Assembly: GCA_021201335.1 (NCBI GenBank)
Contig: JAJQFD010000044.1
Location: 1 to 64,000, forward strand
Direction of reading: 5' to 3'
From: Bacteroides sp.
Lineage (GTDB): Bacteria > Bacteroidota > Bacteroidia > Bacteroidales > Bacteroidaceae
Length of the DNA: 64,000 nucleotides
The notes beneath the pieces are model-generated. The model saw only the letters and a program-made list of their open reading frames with translations, did not search any database and was not told where the DNA came from. A program made the position numbers and the translations under genes. Shown here piece by piece: positions 63,823-64,000 of this stretch; within the stretch, counting starts at the first letter, position 1; every line of letters starts with the position of its first letter.

Positions 63823-63886
63823 AAAAAAAGGGATCACGCCTGACCCCAACCTTTGTTAACCTTAAATCTAATACTATGAAAAACAC
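63823..63886 (-). ncRNA. Small RNA, copy 2
   Basis: About 64 nt on the minus strand from a perfect promoter (63891-63921) to a stem GGGGTCA/TGATCCC followed by seven T. The core 63855-63887 is identical to 51472-51504 of copy 1. The terminator lies 26 bases after the ppa stop, so it may also serve ppa in the opposite sense. Confidence 0.75.
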
Positions 63887-63890
63887 ATTA

Positions 63891-63921
63891 CAAATGTACT
63901 AACTTTTATATTAATAGCAAA
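63891..63921 (-). promoter_or_regulatory. Promoter of small RNA copy 2
   Basis: Minus strand: TTTG (63921-63918), 19-bp spacer, TACATTTG (63898-63891). Exact consensus match. Confidence 0.8.
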
Positions 63922-64000
63922 TTCTACGAGAAAAAAAAGTTGTTTTATAACATGTTTTAGCTTTCCCAAAAGAAAGTTTTGAATAATCGACAAAATTCTT

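Overview
The window looks like chromosomal DNA of a Bacteroidales bacterium (Bacteroides/Parabacteroides-like; I cannot fix the genus). Signs are SusC/SusD pairs with many SPII lipoproteins, GH92 and GH18 glycan enzymes, an ECF sigma/FecR pair, an S46 dipeptidyl peptidase, the hisGDCB order with a bifunctional HisB, and many matches to the Bacteroidetes promoter (TTTG, 19-21 bp, TAnnTTTG). No rRNA, tRNA, CRISPR array or intact insertion sequence was found.

Layout. 1-2600: the end of an S46 peptidase, a periplasmic thioredoxin, and a Fur/PerR regulator with a SagB-type nitroreductase. 2700-21100: nadE, then a polysaccharide utilization locus (GH92, ECF sigma, FecR, GH92, SusC with STN domain, SusD, an inactive GH18-like binding protein, a LamG lipoprotein and a GH18 endoglycosidase). 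Its content matches the high-mannose N-glycan locus BT3983-BT3994 of B. thetaiotaomicron. The endo-enzyme would release glycans at the surface, SusCD import them, and the GH92 mannosidases trim them; the STN-FecR-sigma relay would induce the locus. 21900-27400: a decayed lipoprotein gene and the hisGDCB operon on the minus strand, behind a leader peptide with four His codons and an attenuator; then a Dabb-dsbD-thioesterase operon. 29800-49500: housekeeping and stress genes (udk, a MltF-like transglycosylase, DJ-1/HxlR pair, pncB, MscS, an Fpg/Nei-like protein, a ThrE-type exporter) and a dispersed family of zinc-ribbon/AraC/GyrI-like proteins. 49500-55400: a LytS/LytTR two-component system, a small RNA, and a McrBC-like restriction pair. 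55800-64000: a lipoprotein with a ubiquitin-like C-terminus, a methyltransferase, a rhomboid-TPR protein, a TPR histidine kinase, small membrane proteins, inorganic pyrophosphatase, and a second copy of the small RNA.

Three signals lie outside ordinary gene content. First, two paralogous minus-strand small RNA loci share a 33-nt identical core, each with its own perfect promoter and terminator. Second, at least five gene-free gaps carry short degenerate tandem arrays with an exact 22-bp period but locus-specific sequence. Third, six genes are each broken by one base at an A or T run of 6-8 bases, and the McrB homologue by an in-frame TGA. The frameshifts are either homopolymer sequencing errors or an unusual concentration of slippage, and raw reads should settle that before any of these genes is called a pseudogene.
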